Shown: piece by piece, positions 58,753 to 60,000 of the stretch
How positions within the stretch are numbered: the first letter of the stretch is position 1
Layout of the letters: every line of letters starts with the position of its first letter
Assembly: GCF_030272615.1 (NCBI RefSeq)
Contig: NC_081414.1
Coordinates: 661,180,438-661,240,437, forward strand
Origin: Cryptomeria japonica
Lineage: Eukaryota > Streptophyta > Pinopsida > Cupressales > Cupressaceae
DNA length: 60,000 bases
Direction of reading: 5' to 3'
Notes under the pieces: model-generated
What the model saw: only the letters and a program-made list of their open reading frames with translations
Told to the model about the DNA's origin: nothing
The model's database searches: none
Position numbers and translations under genes: made by a program

Positions 58753-58833
58753 GAACGATTGCTGGAGTTAGGTCATGTCTTCCAACAAACTCTCCTGAAC
58801 CAACATTTTTTGGCTACAGCACCAGTCAAATGA
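58753..58833 (+). CDS. gatA: gatA last exon
   Basis: 81 nt including TGA at 58831-58833. It encodes ERLLELGHVFQQTL followed by a short tail ending ATAPVK. The first part matches the C-terminal helix of GatA; the tail is variable in the family. Acceptor TTTTGACAG. Confidence 0.94.
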   Translation, partial: ERLLELGHVFQQTLLNQHFLATAPVK

Positions 58834-60000
58834 GTTATATTGATGGTTCTCCTTTTCCTTTATATGATGCGTATCTCGCTGCATGCAGGGAGATGTGTGC
58901 TCACATTTTTTTATTTGTTATTTTTTCTGATCATGCAAAATTTACTAGAGAAAGTTGAGAAATCAAAAAACAAATAAATTCTAATAGATGTAGCACTCAT
59001 TCTTTGCATAATTCTGCCTTATTTTTTTTTTTAAATGGCAACATTTATCAGCTTTGCTGATTGGTTCCCTTCTCATAAAGTTTTTTTTTAATTCTTGTGG
59101 CAACCCACTCAATACTGGCATTAGCATTGTTTGAATCTTTTGTTCATATTATAATGAAAATGGCTCATAAGGTAAAAACACTAATCCCTATTTCATTTTA
59201 CCAAACAGTTCGTTTAAGATAATATTTATCCTAATTCTAAAACAAAATATTTTCGTTCAAATCTTATTTATTTTCCGTTTTCCTGCTTGAGACATCAAAA
59301 TCAGGCTTCAGGTAATAAAACAATCTCAATTTCTACGAATCGAGACTAACTAAACCATGAAAGAATGAACCTGGGTGCTATTTTAATTGTTCATTTTTCA
59401 CAGCCGTGTTATTGAAAAGATGATTAAACATTTATATACTACCATGCATGATTTGTTTTGCACAGTGAACGTTTCCTTTATTTGAGTCACTCTTCATGAT
59501 CCAGAAACGCTTCTGTATTCTTAACAAGCTTATGACCCTTTTTATATTGTTTCTTTCGATACAGATTAGACAAATAAAAGAGCATTGTAATATAAAATAA
59601 AACCATTAAATGAAATGTCTGCAACAAACAAGAAAAGTCATGGTTATTTTGTCTATTTCCCAAACTAAAGCATATCCTTATTAGTCAATACCTATGAGGA
59701 GGGATTACTTATGTTTTCATGTGGTCAATTTTTCTAGTAGTAGTGCCTTGTGAAATGTTTGGTATAATCTAAAGTTTAGATTCTCGTAAATATCATTGCT
59801 TTTTGGTTTGGTGTAGTCAGCCGAGTGTGCCGAATTTGTTAATAAATAAATATTAGTTAGTCGGTAGTAGAAAATGTGTTAAAAAGTTAATCAGCTACTT
59901 GACAAGTAAACTATGTAATTGTGTTTTTAGTTCCCGATGAGTGGATTGTTTGTTGACAATTTTTGAAGGTTGGTAATTTTAACCAACCGGTGGCTGCTAT
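58834..60000. other. gatA 3' UTR and downstream DNA
   Basis: AT-rich, no domain-bearing frame, no recognisable element. AATAAATT at about 58973 could act as a poly(A) signal, but this is not decidable by eye. Confidence 0.4.

Larger units (their letters stand above)
3711..58833 (+). other. gatA: gatA locus, 3' half (glutamyl-tRNA(Gln) amidotransferase subunit A)
   Basis: Eight exons encode about 255 residues, the C-terminal half of GatA (family length roughly 480-540 residues). In plants the nuclear-encoded GatA works in the GatCAB complex of plastids and mitochondria, converting Glu-tRNA(Gln) to Gln-tRNA(Gln) by an amidase reaction. The amidase Ser-cisSer-Lys catalytic region and the transit peptide belong to exons upstream of the window. 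Visible family blocks include [46 protein letters not shown] and [13 protein letters not shown]. There are no internal stops, all junction phases match, and the gene looks intact despite a 53-kb intron. Confidence 0.95.

Overview
This is a stretch of a large plant nuclear genome, most likely a gymnosperm (conifer-like); the species call is an inference. The only host gene I can support is the 3' half of gatA, glutamyl-tRNA(Gln) amidotransferase subunit A, on the + strand. It comprises six exons at 3711-5599 and two terminal exons at 58556-58833. Phases match at every junction and all visible splice sites are GT/AG. The intron between exons 6 and 7 (5600-58555) is about 53 kb. Upstream exons lie outside the window, so the first 3.7 kb is also intronic. 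Giant introns packed with nested, mostly decayed LTR elements are typical of conifers.

Layout. 1-1584: edge of a long LTR-like unit (family G, copy G1). 1755-2660: hAT transposase relic. 3711-5599: gatA exons. 7310-7848: solo LTR. 7892-13617: young Ty1/copia element A (minus strand, 675-bp LTRs, perfect target duplication). 13755-18409: G2, a 4.66-kb TG...CA unit with a perfect CTATG duplication and a 167-bp-period array of palindromes. 21419-29590: LINE with ORF1 only, split in frame by G3 (22122-28665), which carries a decayed unrecognised gene. 31663-37145: composite element in which copia B (gag-pol plus one LTR) sits inside a tiny TRIM retroelement whose 135-bp LTRs contain a tRNA-Ala-like Pol III module. 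38550-55344: gypsy pol relic, split by G4 (39070-50427) and solo LTR S2 (51232-52899). G4 is split by copia D (40793-47239), whose left LTR is split by solo LTR S1 (40868-42393). 55345-58158: copia C, which keeps gag but lacks pol.

No gene here cooperates in a host pathway. The host product is one enzyme of organellar glutaminyl-tRNA synthesis; everything else is mobile DNA accumulated inside its introns.

Two patterns stand out. First, the TRIM with a tRNA-Ala-like LTR (G3:U70 and perfect A and B boxes kept) appears to have recombined with a copia element exactly at their shared primer binding site. Second, almost every LTR element here, across unrelated families, carries a tandem array of short inverted repeats (hairpins) of unrelated sequence: upstream of the promoter in G units, between pol and the polypurine tract in copia elements, and in the GC-rich arrays of S1 and S2. 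All four copia elements also share a near-identical 19-nt hairpin polypurine tract.
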